In this document: in pieces, positions 28,207-35,913 of the stretch
Layout of the letters: every line of letters starts with the position of its first letter
How positions within the stretch are numbered: position 1 is the first letter of the stretch
NCBI RefSeq assembly: GCF_000092905.1
Contig: NC_014098.1
Coordinates: forward strand, 496,001 to 560,000
Source of the DNA: Kyrpidia tusciae DSM 2912
Lineage (GTDB): Bacteria; Bacillota; Bacilli; Kyrpidiales; Kyrpidiaceae
Length of the DNA: 64,000 nucleotides
Reading direction: 5' to 3'
Position numbers and translations under genes: made by a program
The notes under the pieces: model-generated
What the model saw: the letters and a program-made list of their open reading frames with translations, nothing else
What the model was told of the DNA's origin: nothing
The model's database searches: none

Positions 28207-29560
28207 ACACACGGCGGCGATTCTGGACGGGCAGTCGCGAATCGCCAACTGGCTGTACAACCGCCTGCTGGAGGAAGCGAACGAACTGCGCCGGCGGTTC
28301 CGGCAGACCCAGGACCCGGCTGTGGGAAAGGTGCTGTACACCGAACGCGGCCTGCGGGACCGGGTTCCGGCGCTGAAGAAGGAGCGCCCGTTCCTGCGGA
28401 CGGTGTATTCGTCGGTGCTGAAGAACGCGGCCCTGCGGCTGAGCGGAGCGATCCGGAAATACCAGAAGGCCCGCCGCGAAAAGGGGGCATCGAGCGTCGG
28501 CTGGCCGAAGTTCCGGTCGTGGAAGCGGGAATGGTTCTCCCTGCAATACGACGAGCCGTGGAAGGGGTACCGGTTGGAGGGCCGGAAGCTGGAGTTGTCT
28601 CTGGGGAAGGTGCTGGACGAAGGAACGGGCAAAGAGAAGCAAGCCCAGGTGACGGCCCGGCTGGCGGAACCCTTGCCCGATTGGTTCGAGGCGGGAATGG
28701 TTCGCCAGCTTCGGATTGTCAAGGAAGGGAAGCTGTTTTACGCGGTCTTCACGGTCAGGCGGCCTGTGCCGTCCCGGCGATCTGTGGGGCGGGTGATCGC
28801 GATTGACCCGAACCACAAGAACCTGGGCTACGGAGTGGGGACTGACGGGGTGGCGACGGAAATCCAAAACCCGTGGTTTCTCAAGATCCTGGACCGGCGA
28901 ATCGACGAGCTAAAGTCCCTTCGGGACCGGTGCAAGCGGAAGTCGGTTCGGGTGGTGAGGGAAGACGGGACGGAGGCGTGGCTGCCTTCGCGGCGGTGGC
29001 GGAAGCTGAACGAGCGGCTGGAAGAGCTGTGGCGGGTACGCCGAGAACAGACGAAGACGTACCTGCGGACGGTGGCCAACCGGCTGTACCGGGAGTACGA
29101 CGGGGTGTTCGTGGGGGACTATACGCCGCAGGGCGGGGGAATCAGCCGGGGGATGCGCCGGGCGATGAACAACCAGTCGCTGATCGGCAGATTCAAGAAA
29201 ACCTTGAAGTGGACAGCAACCCGATCCGGGAAAGTGTACGGCGAGTGGGACGAAGACGGGTCCACCCGGACCTGCCACGTATGCGACTACAAAGTGCCGG
29301 AGGGGATTCCGCCGGAGGTTCGGGAGTGGACCTGTCCGGAGTGCGGGACGCACCACATCCGGGACGAGAATTCGTCGATCAACGGACTGGAACAAGTGCT
29401 GAAAAACTTGGAGGTGCCTGGCTCGGGCCGTCTGGGAGACAAAATAGTCGTTACGACCAGGCGGGCTTGGCGGTTCGACGGTCTAGGGATCCATGAGATG
29501 CCGGGGATTGTCGGCGGGCGGGTGGGAGATCACGCCGCTGGCCGCCAAGAAATCAAATGA
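28169..29560 (+). CDS. tnpB: TnpB-family protein with altered RuvC-II motif
   Basis: A 463-residue accessory protein of the TnpB superfamily, ancestral to Cas12 nucleases. RuvC-I is AIDPNHKNLGYG (Asp near residue 211), RuvC-III is IRDENSSING (Asp near residue 398), and the zinc ribbon is CHVCDY followed by CPECG. The RuvC-II site usually reads (V/C)xEDL; here it is VFVGDYTPQGGG (about residue 314), with no glutamate at the canonical place. A neighbouring Asp is present and might substitute. Cleavage activity is therefore uncertain. The gene overlaps tnpA, and its 3' end lies 56 bases from the element's right end, so any guide RNA would overlap the coding end. Confidence 0.9.
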   Translation: MPSVLKMLLEVDEHTAAILDGQSRIANWLYNRLLEEANELRRRFRQTQDPAVGKVLYTERGLRDRVPALKKERPFLRTVYSSVLKNAALRLSGAIRKYQKARREKGASSVGWPKFRSWKREWFSLQYDEPWKGYRLEGRKLELSLGKVLDEGTGKEKQAQVTARLAEPLPDWFEAGMVRQLRIVKEGKLFYAVFTVRRPVPSRRSVGRVIAIDPNHKNLGYGVGTDGVATEIQNPWFLKILDRRIDELKSLRDRCKRKSVRVVREDGTEAWLPSRRWRKLNERLEELWRVRREQTKTYLRTVANRLYREYDGVFVGDYTPQGGGISRGMRRAMNNQSLIGRFKKTLKWTATRSGKVYGEWDEDGSTRTCHVCDYKVPEGIPPEVREWTCPECGTHHIRDENSSINGLEQVLKNLEVPGSGRLGDKIVVTTRRAWRFDGLGIHEMPGIVGGRVGDHAAGRQEIK

Positions 29561-29616
29561 GGGACATGACAGTCCCGAACCCAAATTCTGCGCAAAGTGA
29601 GATTTGTGTAGGTTTG

Positions 29617-30150
29617 GGAGAGCGGGAACTGGCCTACCGGGGGCCCAACGTGATGGCCGGGTATTACCGGCGGCCGGAGCTCACCGCCAAGGCCTTTGAC
29701 GAGGACGGATATTTTTATACGGGCGACCTGTTCCAGCGCAAAGAAGAGAATTTTATCGGATTTTTTGATCGAAAAAAGGATATTATCATCCGCGGCGGGT
29801 TCAACATCAGTGCCCAAGAGGTGGAAAATACCCTTCTTGGTCACCAGAAGGTGGCGGATGTGGCGGCGGTGGCGATGCCCGATCCGGTGCTCGGCGAACG
29901 CACCTGCGTGTACGTGGTGCCCCGGGCAAAGGAGGATCCCCCGACCTTGGAGGAACTGGTGGAGTTCATGAAGGGCCTCTGAGTCGCTGTCTACAAGTGG
30001 CCGGAGCGATTGGAATTGGTCGACGCCATCCCGCGAAATCCGGTGGGAAAGATTTTGAAGAAGGAGCTCCGAGAGGATCTACGGGCGAAGATGGGGACGG
30101 GCGACGAGAGTTCATCCGTGCCTCTGGCGGGGACCGAGGGTGAAACCTAG
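29617..30150 (+). pseudogene. acyl-CoA ligase, 3' part, with an internal stop codon
   Basis: C-terminal part of the gene begun at 26316. It opens GERELAYRGPNVMAGYY, then GYFYTGDLF (the conserved TGD), FFDRKKDIIIRGG (hinge) and the lid domain. An in-frame TGA at 29980-29982 breaks the frame at LVEFMKGL. Beyond it the same frame continues VAVYKWPERLELVDAIPR and NPVGKILKKELRE, the normal family C-terminus with its catalytic lysine, to a TAG at 30148-30150. So the gene suffered both the insertion and a nonsense mutation. An apparent ATG at 29557 lies in element sequence and is not a natural start. Confidence 0.88.
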
Positions 30151-30193
30151 AGAGCGTCAGAAGAGTTTAGGAGATTCGGACCCTTTTAATCTC

Positions 30194-30556
30194 ATGGCTC
30201 ATCTCGCCTGCGCCCGCTTCAAAAGCGGTAATGAGACCTATGCCGTGCAAGCAGTGGGCATGTCGGAAACGGTGCGGGATTACAGGGCGACTTTCCTCAC
30301 TTCGTTGGATGACATCCAGGAGTTAAAACCCGAGGACGTCCGGTTTGTATTCGATGATTCCCCGAATTACCGCCGGTCCCGGCTGTTCCTTCATGCCCTC
30401 ATAGCCCGCGCGCCGCTGACGGAATCCGGGATCACCACCCGGGGTCAGGCGGTCATGGCGGATAATGAATACCAATATGTCCCGGCCCAGATGGCTCTTC
30501 ATGCCCTACGGCCGCGAATTCTGATCGCCGACGGGGTGGGTCTCGGCAAGACGATT
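30194..30556 (+). pseudogene. SNF2-like helicase, N-terminal fragment
   Basis: About 120 codons of a large helicase. DDSPNYRRSRLFLHALI, TRGQAVMADNEYQYVPAQ and then Walker A in ADGVGLGKTI are characteristic of the SNF2/DEAD-type helicases found in bacterial defence islands, for example DISARM-like or standalone helicase-methylase systems. It stops being helicase-like straight after the Walker A threonine; the following bases are the antisense of a truncated MerR gene. The full protein would have about 900 further residues. ATG 30194 is the likely start; an upstream GTG at 30140 overlaps the ligase remnant. Confidence 0.78.
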
Positions 30557-30658
30557 CAGCAAGCCGATCTCGTCGTAATAATGCAGCGTCCGGATTGAAG
30601 TGCCGGTGATTTTGGAAAACTCCCCGATCGAATACTTTTTTTCCTTTCCATCGTCCAT
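30557..30658 (-). pseudogene. MerR family regulator, N-terminal fragment
   Basis: Reading on the minus strand from ATG 30658: KKYSIGEFSKITGTSIRTLHYYDEIGLL, a classic MerR helix-turn-helix start. The homology ends at GLL where the helicase fragment begins on the other strand; normal members continue PxxRxxxGYRxY and another 80-200 residues. The junction lies at about 30556/30557. The upstream frame to 30805 shows no family features, so 30658 is the likely start. Confidence 0.8.
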
Positions 30659-30889
30659 CTCCTCCGAAGCACGTCCGGAATTTTGGATCGCGAGCTGCCC
30701 GAATCCGATGATACATCCTGACGTAACCGGAGATGCAAGATCAATTTTTGTGTAGAAAGCCTGTTTCATGAATCCCGGGATCGTGGCAGGAGTTATCTTT
30801 CCCATCTAGAAGAGGAGGGATGAACGGTTCGTTCCCGGAGTCGTGGCCGGGCGCTTTCCAAAGAATTTCGGCAAACAGGCTCGTCCCCG

Positions 30890-31399
30890 CTACAGCCGGT
30901 CCTTCACATCATACAAATAAAACACATAGTCCGTCGGGGTCCCGGCATATCCCAACTGCCGCAGCATGGCCGTGATATTGCCGCGGTGATACGTTCCGTG
31001 GTTGACGACATGCTGCACGATGTCGCCGTACCGGGCGTTGAGCGTCCCGTAACGGGGATGCGTGTAAGAAGAAACGGCCTCCAGATCGACCGTGCCGAGG
31101 AACGCCTTGTACCGCTCGGATAATTGGATGAACATCGTCTGCAGTTCCCCGACGCCTTTCCCTTTGGTCTCCTCCGCAATCCTGTCCGCCGACGGCACGA
31201 TTTCGTCCAATCTCCCGGACATCGCCAGCAGCCAGGTGTTGTCCACCCGGTACATGTGGACCAGCGCGTCGAACAGGGACGGAAAAACGCTCGGAATCTC
31301 TTTGTGAACAATCTCCTTGGGAAGTTCTTTCAGGTGCCGGAACACTTTTTCATTGGCCCACACGTGATAATCATACAATTGCAGCGCGCGATGCCTCAC
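30890..31399 (-). CDS. DinB family protein
   Basis: A 169-residue four-helix-bundle protein with the three metal-binding histidines of the DinB/YfiT superfamily: LVHMYRVDNTWLL (about residues 46-58) and HVVNHGTYHRGNI (about 129-141). It starts LYDYHVWANEKVF, typical of the group. Some relatives are mycothiol- or bacillithiol-dependent transferases; the reaction here is unknown. It lies 100 bases after a WYL regulator on the same strand, with a terminator between them, so partial readthrough or an own promoter is needed. GGAGGGATCCCC precedes the start. Confidence 0.85.
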   Translation of the reverse strand: MRHRALQLYDYHVWANEKVFRHLKELPKEIVHKEIPSVFPSLFDALVHMYRVDNTWLLAMSGRLDEIVPSADRIAEETKGKGVGELQTMFIQLSERYKAFLGTVDLEAVSSYTHPRYGTLNARYGDIVQHVVNHGTYHRGNITAMLRQLGYAGTPTDYVFYLYDVKDRL

Positions 31400-31490
31400 C
31401 GGGGATCCCTCCTTTGTGCCCTACCATGCGGATTGGCCGGCATTGCGGCGGCGGACTCAAAATCTGAATTTGCCGGCTTGAATTCATGAT

Positions 31491-31525
31491 AAAAAACCTT
31501 CACTGACACTCGCGGTCAGTGAAGG
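31491..31525 (-). terminator. rho-independent terminator of the WYL gene
   Basis: On the minus strand CCTTCACTGAC pairs perfectly with GTCAGTGAAGG around a 7-base loop and is followed by six T. The stem includes the stop codon of the WYL gene. Confidence 0.88.
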
Positions 31526-32486
31526 GAACACATCGGTAGTGATCCAGCAATTCCGAAGCGACCTCCACCAATCTTTCCTGCAGGAGGGACGGCTCCAGCA
31601 CCCGGATCGATGTTCCGTACGTCAGGAGGAAATAAGGCACATACGTGCGAATCGCCCGCTCATCGACCCCGAACCACGCTTCATTCCCCGAGCGTTTCAC
31701 CAGAACGTGCCCGAACAACCATTGCCGGCACAAATCCTGGACGGCCTCTTCTTTTCCCCGGATGTGGATGACAACGGGCTGCTCGGAATTGACTGTGTCG
31801 GGAAGCATGCGTTGGAGAAAGAACTGACGGGCGGAAAACTCGGGTGGCCGTTGGAACACGGAATCCGTGAGGGAGAAAGCCCGGATGCGATCCGCGCGGA
31901 AACAGCGGATTTCACGGCGAAAATGGCAGTGGGCGACAACATACCATCTGCCTTTCCAATACACGAGCCCGTAGGGATCGATGTGTCGGGATCGAACCGT
32001 TCCATCCCCTTTTTGATATTCGATGAACAGGGTGCGGCCGTCCGCCACCGACCTTTCCAATTCTTTGAGGAGCGCTTCCGGGGAAGAATCGGACGGCGGA
32101 ATGATGACGTCGAAGCCGGCGACATGGCGGTTGATGTGTGCCAACTGTTCCTCATTGGCGTATCTTTTTAACTTGTCGATGGCCCGGTTCAACGCCTCGC
32201 CGAAGGGATACCCCGCCTCCCGGGCAAAGATGGCCGCATGCATGAGCGCTTTCTGCTCATCCGGGTCAAAAAACAGCGGAGCTTCGGCGAAAGATTCCAG
32301 CAAGCTGTACCCGCCATGATGCCCGGATTCGGACCGAATCGGGACTCCGCTGGCGCACAGGGCGTCGATACACCGGTAAACGGTCCGGACATGAATCTCC
32401 AATTCCTCCGCCAATTCCCTCGCCGTCATCCGCTTTCGCGATTTCAGCAGCCACAGGATGGCCAGCATATGGGCCGCTTTCGGCAT
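31500..32486 (-). CDS. WYL-domain transcriptional regulator (YafY-like)
   Basis: A 328-residue regulator. The N-terminal helix-turn-helix is RKRMTARELAEELEIHVRTVYRCIDALCASGVPI, followed by a wing (ESGHHGGYSL). The WYL domain covers about residues 140-225 with TLFIEYQKGDG, RHIDPYGLVYWKGRWYVVAHC and RCFRADRIRAF, and a WCX C-terminal extension follows. WYL domains sense ligands such as nucleotides and often regulate defence or DNA-damage genes. The neighbouring DinB protein may be a target. Confidence 0.88.
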   Translation of the reverse strand: MPKAAHMLAILWLLKSRKRMTARELAEELEIHVRTVYRCIDALCASGVPIRSESGHHGGYSLLESFAEAPLFFDPDEQKALMHAAIFAREAGYPFGEALNRAIDKLKRYANEEQLAHINRHVAGFDVIIPPSDSSPEALLKELERSVADGRTLFIEYQKGDGTVRSRHIDPYGLVYWKGRWYVVAHCHFRREIRCFRADRIRAFSLTDSVFQRPPEFSARQFFLQRMLPDTVNSEQPVVIHIRGKEEAVQDLCRQWLFGHVLVKRSGNEAWFGVDERAIRTYVPYFLLTYGTSIRVLEPSLLQERLVEVASELLDHYRCVPFTDRECQ

Positions 32487-33066
32487 GCTCCCGTGCTCCT
32501 TTCAGAGATGCAGTGGATCCGTCCATGCGCCGCATCCGGAAAGATGCCGATGATTCGGCGACCAATTATTCGCCAATGACGATCACTTTGCTCTTGTTTT
32601 CTTCCAGTATCTTGATCATCACAATCTGTTTCATTTTTGCTATCACCTTCTATCAAACATTGACAGACTTGACAGCAAAACAGTTTACGCTCTCCGAGAG
32701 GCTGGCTGCTCCCCGAAGACCCGATTGGCGAGGCCCTGGGGCCAAGCATCTGGAGTCCCGCCCGAAACAGTACCATCAGGCCGTCCGCCGACCAGCGCCC
32801 GACACCGACAGTTTCCAAACGGCGGAGTGGTCCCTCGACGCTTGCGCGTCTCCCACCGGCAGGACAGGGATCGCTTTCGCCAACCCGGAAGGCCGTTTGG
32901 CCGAACCCCCCAGGATCAGCCACCCGGCGGCGCTCCGCTTGCGCCTCATCGTCAAAGCCGTGTTCCGTGCGGCCTTCGCCAACCCCCGCACGCCCTCACG
33001 GTCTTTCTCCCGCCAGGCCTGTCCCTGTCCCGTCCTCCCGGGAACATCCCGGGAACTCTGATTCAT
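32487..33066. other. spacer downstream of the second tnpB; possible element 3' end
   Basis: The left half (32487-32690) is AT-rich and shows no gene. The right half (32690-33066) is very GC-rich and lies just past the stop of the minus-strand tnpB, where a TnpB guide RNA and element end would be expected. A minus-strand frame at 32776-33066 (96 codons) has no known motif. The element boundary could not be placed. Confidence 0.4.
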
Positions 33067-34500
33067 TCATGCGTGGTTCTCCCAGTAGCGCTTCAGCAAA
33101 ATTCTTTTGACTTCTTTGTGTGGGGTGTACTTTGTGATCTCTTGGTCGCGAAGACGCCCCTTCACATTGGTCGCCGCCACATGGTCCGCATCTCCTTCAT
33201 ATCCGCACTTTTGGCATCGGAACGAATCGCCGTTGCGGTTCTTGCCGTCCACCCACCCGCATCCGGGACAGGGACAGGTCTGGCTCGTATATGCGGCGTT
33301 CACCGGTCCCGGATCGGTTATGGAATAAACATGGCACAAGTATTCCAGTCGCTCCCGGATCGCCTGCCGTTGCCACTGGCTCACCTTGCGGGACAGCCCC
33401 TTGTTCCTCGCCTTCCCCCGCAGGTGGGACAAATCTTCGCAGGCGATCACCCTCGGCCGGCGTTCCCGAAAAAACGCCCGAAACGCCCGGTTGATCTCGT
33501 TCTCGCACCACGCCCGGTACCGCCTGTGTCGCTTGTGCTGTTTCACCAGCCCCAGGTTGTGCCGACGAATTCGCCTGGCCTTTCCCGGGTCCCGCTCCCG
33601 GTTTTTGCGATACAACGCCCACAGCTTCTGGCGTTTCCGTCCTTTGTCCAGCACGTGGTCCGACATCTCTTGCAGGGCCTGGCCGTACTCCGGCCGATAC
33701 TTCTTCCCCGAGTCGTCCGTCAGAACTTCGGTGACTCCCAGGTCGATTCCCGCCTCTTCCTCCCCGGCCGGGTAGGTCTTCGGTTCCCGGCTCATATGAA
33801 TCTCCACCGCCTGTTCGTCCGGCAGCAGAACCACCCGCAGATTGCCCCTCAGCTTGTGAATCCCAGAAAGGGGGATCACGATCCTTTTTCTCGGGGACAA
33901 CCCCATCACCGCCACATACTGCCGGTTGCCCACCATGAACACTCGGTACATCTGCTGATCCACAACAAAACTCCGGGCTTTCTTGACCCGCGGCCTCTTT
34001 CCCAGGACCCGGCGAAACAGCCGCTTCAGTCCGTGGCGGATCTTCTTCCGCCCGGCCGGCTCCAATTCGGTCTTTTTCCCCGCCAGATCCTCATCCCGAA
34101 AAATCGCCTCAATCTTTCTCCAATCCCGGGGGCTGTCCCCGAACTTGTCCAGCAACCAGAAGGCGTAATCCCGTTCCTTCGGGGTTAACCCCTCGTTGCG
34201 GTGAAGACGGTCCCGCACCTCGGCAATCGCCGCTTCCCACTGTCGCTCCAAGGTCCATAAGGCGTCTTCCAAAGCCAGCTTCCACTGCCGGGCCTGAAGA
34301 CCAAAGGGACTCACAAACCCGGCGGCCACCCGTTCATCCCGAATTCTCCGTTTATACCCCAGATCCTTGAGGGACTTCACCTGCGCGTACTCCACCAAGA
34401 AGGCGTCCTTCTGCCGGGAATACGCCTCGGCCACTTCGACGATCTGCCTCCATTTCTCACGATTCAGCGGCAGGCTCTTTTGTCGGATCGTCTGTCGCAC
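33067..34500 (-). CDS. tnpB: TnpB-family RNA-guided nuclease, catalytic residues intact
   Basis: A 477-residue TnpB protein. RuvC-I is GIDLGVTEVLT, RuvC-II is RVIACEDLSHLRG with the expected Glu, and RuvC-III is GDADHVAATNV with the final Asp. The zinc ribbon is CPCPGCG followed by CQKCGYEG. TnpB proteins of IS200/IS605 and IS607 elements are guided by an RNA from the element's 3' end to cut the empty target site, which favours element retention. Its 5' end overlaps the broken recombinase gene by 44 bases. The long N-terminal part (about 200 residues) before RuvC-I is larger than usual. Confidence 0.9.
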   Translation of the reverse strand: MRQTIRQKSLPLNREKWRQIVEVAEAYSRQKDAFLVEYAQVKSLKDLGYKRRIRDERVAAGFVSPFGLQARQWKLALEDALWTLERQWEAAIAEVRDRLHRNEGLTPKERDYAFWLLDKFGDSPRDWRKIEAIFRDEDLAGKKTELEPAGRKKIRHGLKRLFRRVLGKRPRVKKARSFVVDQQMYRVFMVGNRQYVAVMGLSPRKRIVIPLSGIHKLRGNLRVVLLPDEQAVEIHMSREPKTYPAGEEEAGIDLGVTEVLTDDSGKKYRPEYGQALQEMSDHVLDKGRKRQKLWALYRKNRERDPGKARRIRRHNLGLVKQHKRHRRYRAWCENEINRAFRAFFRERRPRVIACEDLSHLRGKARNKGLSRKVSQWQRQAIRERLEYLCHVYSITDPGPVNAAYTSQTCPCPGCGWVDGKNRNGDSFRCQKCGYEGDADHVAATNVKGRLRDQEITKYTPHKEVKRILLKRYWENHA

Positions 34501-34883
34501 CGGCCAACTCCTCCCGAACCGCTTTGGTCAGTTTCCGCGCCCTGTAGGTTCGTGACCCGTAGAGTTTTGCCGCAAAATGCCGGACAATGCTTATTAGATC
34601 TTCGGCCAGTTCCTGGGCCGGTGACATGTCCTCGGCCTTGTTGACCACCAGAATCTCGCAACCGAACCGTGCAAACAGGTCCTCCAAGAAATCAAACCCA
34701 AACCGGACCAGCCGGTCCTTATGAGCCACTTCCTAACGCTTGATAAAACATATCCTCGGTGTATCTGCGCTTGTTGGTAGGAGTTCGCAAAGGCACCAGC
34801 TTGCCTTCCCTGTCCCACGCTCGAAGTGTGGAGACGCTGACGCCGAGTTTCTCCGCAAACTCTCGAATCGAATAGAGCTTCAC
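34457..34883 (-). pseudogene. tnpA: IS607 tnpA remnant with internal deletion
   Basis: The N-terminal part reads VKLYSIREFAEKLGVSVST and LRAWDREGKLVPLRTP from a GTG near 34883, a normal helix-turn-helix. It soon meets a stop (near 34720). The C-terminal part resumes in another frame as HKDRLVRFGFDFLEDLF through YGSRTYRARKLTKAV. Compared with the intact TnpA at 27565, about 75 residues are missing, including the RVSS catalytic-serine region. The deletion is also out of frame, so no recombinase can be made. Confidence 0.85.
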
Positions 34884-34890
34884 CTGAACA

Positions 34891-35277
34891 TCACCCTATA
34901 TCAGATTCTATCAGGTGACGTTGATTTTCGGCACTTCTCTTCTTCGCAGAAGGCCAAAAGCTGTATTCAATCTCCTTTATATCAGGCAACAATTCCACAA
35001 TCACCGTATCTTTGAGAATAAACCTCACAACTCCGGCCATGCTTTGTTCAAACATATCGTAGATCCGTCCTGCGCTGCGGCATCCTCGGGGAACGGTATG
35101 CGGGCTGTTGGCCACGTACCCCACCTTGCCGATCGGTGGAATTTCAGCTCGAATCGCTTCAGCATCATGGGAATTATCCGGTTCTTTGGTCAAAACGATG
35201 ATTTGGTTCAATTGAAAAACTTGCGGGCCGAAATAATGATGAATTCCCGTTACAGCAATGTACACTTTTTCCTCCAT
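34891..35277 (-). CDS. HIRAN-domain protein
   Basis: A 128-residue protein made almost entirely of a HIRAN domain: VTGIHHYFGPQVF, then VLTKEPDNSHDAEAIR (the hallmark EPDNxxDxxAI) and IGKVGYVANSPHTV. HIRAN domains bind 3' DNA ends and are often fused to SNF2 helicases (HLTF, Rad5) or occur alone near phage-defence genes. The C-terminus (after about residue 105) runs into the end of the IS607-type element, so the last residues may not be original. A MEEKVYIAVTG start after GGGGGAGAAAGAGATG looks natural. Confidence 0.82.
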   Translation of the reverse strand: MEEKVYIAVTGIHHYFGPQVFQLNQIIVLTKEPDNSHDAEAIRAEIPPIGKVGYVANSPHTVPRGCRSAGRIYDMFEQSMAGVVRFILKDTVIVELLPDIKEIEYSFWPSAKKRSAENQRHLIESDIG

Positions 35278-35346
35278 CTCTTTCTCCCCCGGTTTTATCT
35301 GTATTCTCTCATAAATATAATAACCAACCGCAGAGACAACAGGTTG

Positions 35347-35691
35347 TCAGGGAACAATCTTCATCTGCTCCCTGTGCATGAATCCCCAATCGCACATTTT
35401 CTTTAAGACCTCTCCCAGCGTCTTTCCATGTTCGGAAAGGGAATACTCCACCCGCGGCGGGATCTCCTGATGGACAACCCGGGTCACCAGTCCGTCCCGC
35501 TCCAGTTCCCGGAGTTGCTTCGTCAGCATTCCCTGCTTCACTTCGGGCAGAAGACGCCGCAATTCCCCGAATCGCTTGGTGCCTTCATGCAGCAAAATGA
35601 ACAAAATCAATGGTTTCCATTTTCCCCCGATCGCGCGAAGTGTCGTCACAATTCCTTCTGTCGTATAGACATGGCGGGCTGAATCCGACAT
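35347..35691 (-). CDS. HxlR family transcriptional regulator
   Basis: A 114-residue winged-helix regulator. It shows [49 protein letters not shown] (recognition helix), a wing [15 protein letters not shown] and a C-terminal VLKKMCDWG. Unlike redox-sensing relatives such as HypR or YodB, no cysteine precedes the first helix; the only one is near the C-terminus. It is divergent from the SDR-MFS gene pair, and a palindrome lies between them, so it most likely represses that pair in response to an electrophile or drug. Confidence 0.9.
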   Translation of the reverse strand: MSDSARHVYTTEGIVTTLRAIGGKWKPLILFILLHEGTKRFGELRRLLPEVKQGMLTKQLRELERDGLVTRVVHQEIPPRVEYSLSEHGKTLGEVLKKMCDWGFMHREQMKIVP

Positions 35692-35777
35692 GACTCCCCA
35701 TCCTCCTCTCCCCGGTCATCCGGTACGGTTATTATCAACCAATATCACGGAAAATGAAAGTACTCCTGTTTTTCGTA

Positions 35778-35800
35778 CTTGGTATGAAAAACGTACCAAG
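35778..35800. promoter_or_regulatory. palindromic operator for the HxlR regulator
   Basis: CTTGGTA and TACCAAG form perfect 7-base arms with nine bases between. It sits in the divergent gap between HxlR and SDR genes; a second related half (ATGTACCAATA) follows near 35820. Such GTAC-containing inverted repeats are typical HxlR sites. Confidence 0.6.
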
Positions 35801-35913
35801 GTCCGTTTCTCCGCACTATGTACCAATAAAATGCGTACTTTAAAAAAATCGGAAATTCATTCATCATGTTCGTCAGGATGAATCTTGCATCATCAAAAAA
35901 GGAGATGGTTTTC

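Larger units (their letters stand above)
27497..29616 (+). mobile_element. IS607-type element carrying tnpA (serine recombinase) and tnpB
   Basis: A 2.1 kb insertion whose removal rejoins the ligase frame exactly: GCC GTG GG on the left joined to A GAG CGG on the right restores Val-Gly-Glu-Arg. A GG dinucleotide borders each end and there is no target duplication, as known for IS607-family insertion at GG. Both ends carry a TTTGTGTAG repeat (27547 and 29603 regions). The left end is AT-rich and contains the tnpA promoter. Both genes are intact, so the element may still be mobile. Confidence 0.88.
33067..34885 (-). mobile_element. second IS607-type element with a deleted tnpA
   Basis: Minus-strand arrangement of a MerR-HTH/resolvase gene followed by an intact tnpB, as in IS607. 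The two tnpB proteins of the window are clearly different in sequence, so this is a separate lineage and not a copy of the element at 27497. The outer ends are uncertain: the left one is probably beyond 33066 in the GC-rich spacer, and the right one close to 34885-34915, next to the HIRAN gene. With its recombinase broken it can move only if helped. Confidence 0.7.

Noticed and set aside
32725-34188. 487-codon plus-strand frame over the second tnpB
   Set aside because: It is the antisense of an intact TnpB with complete RuvC motifs.
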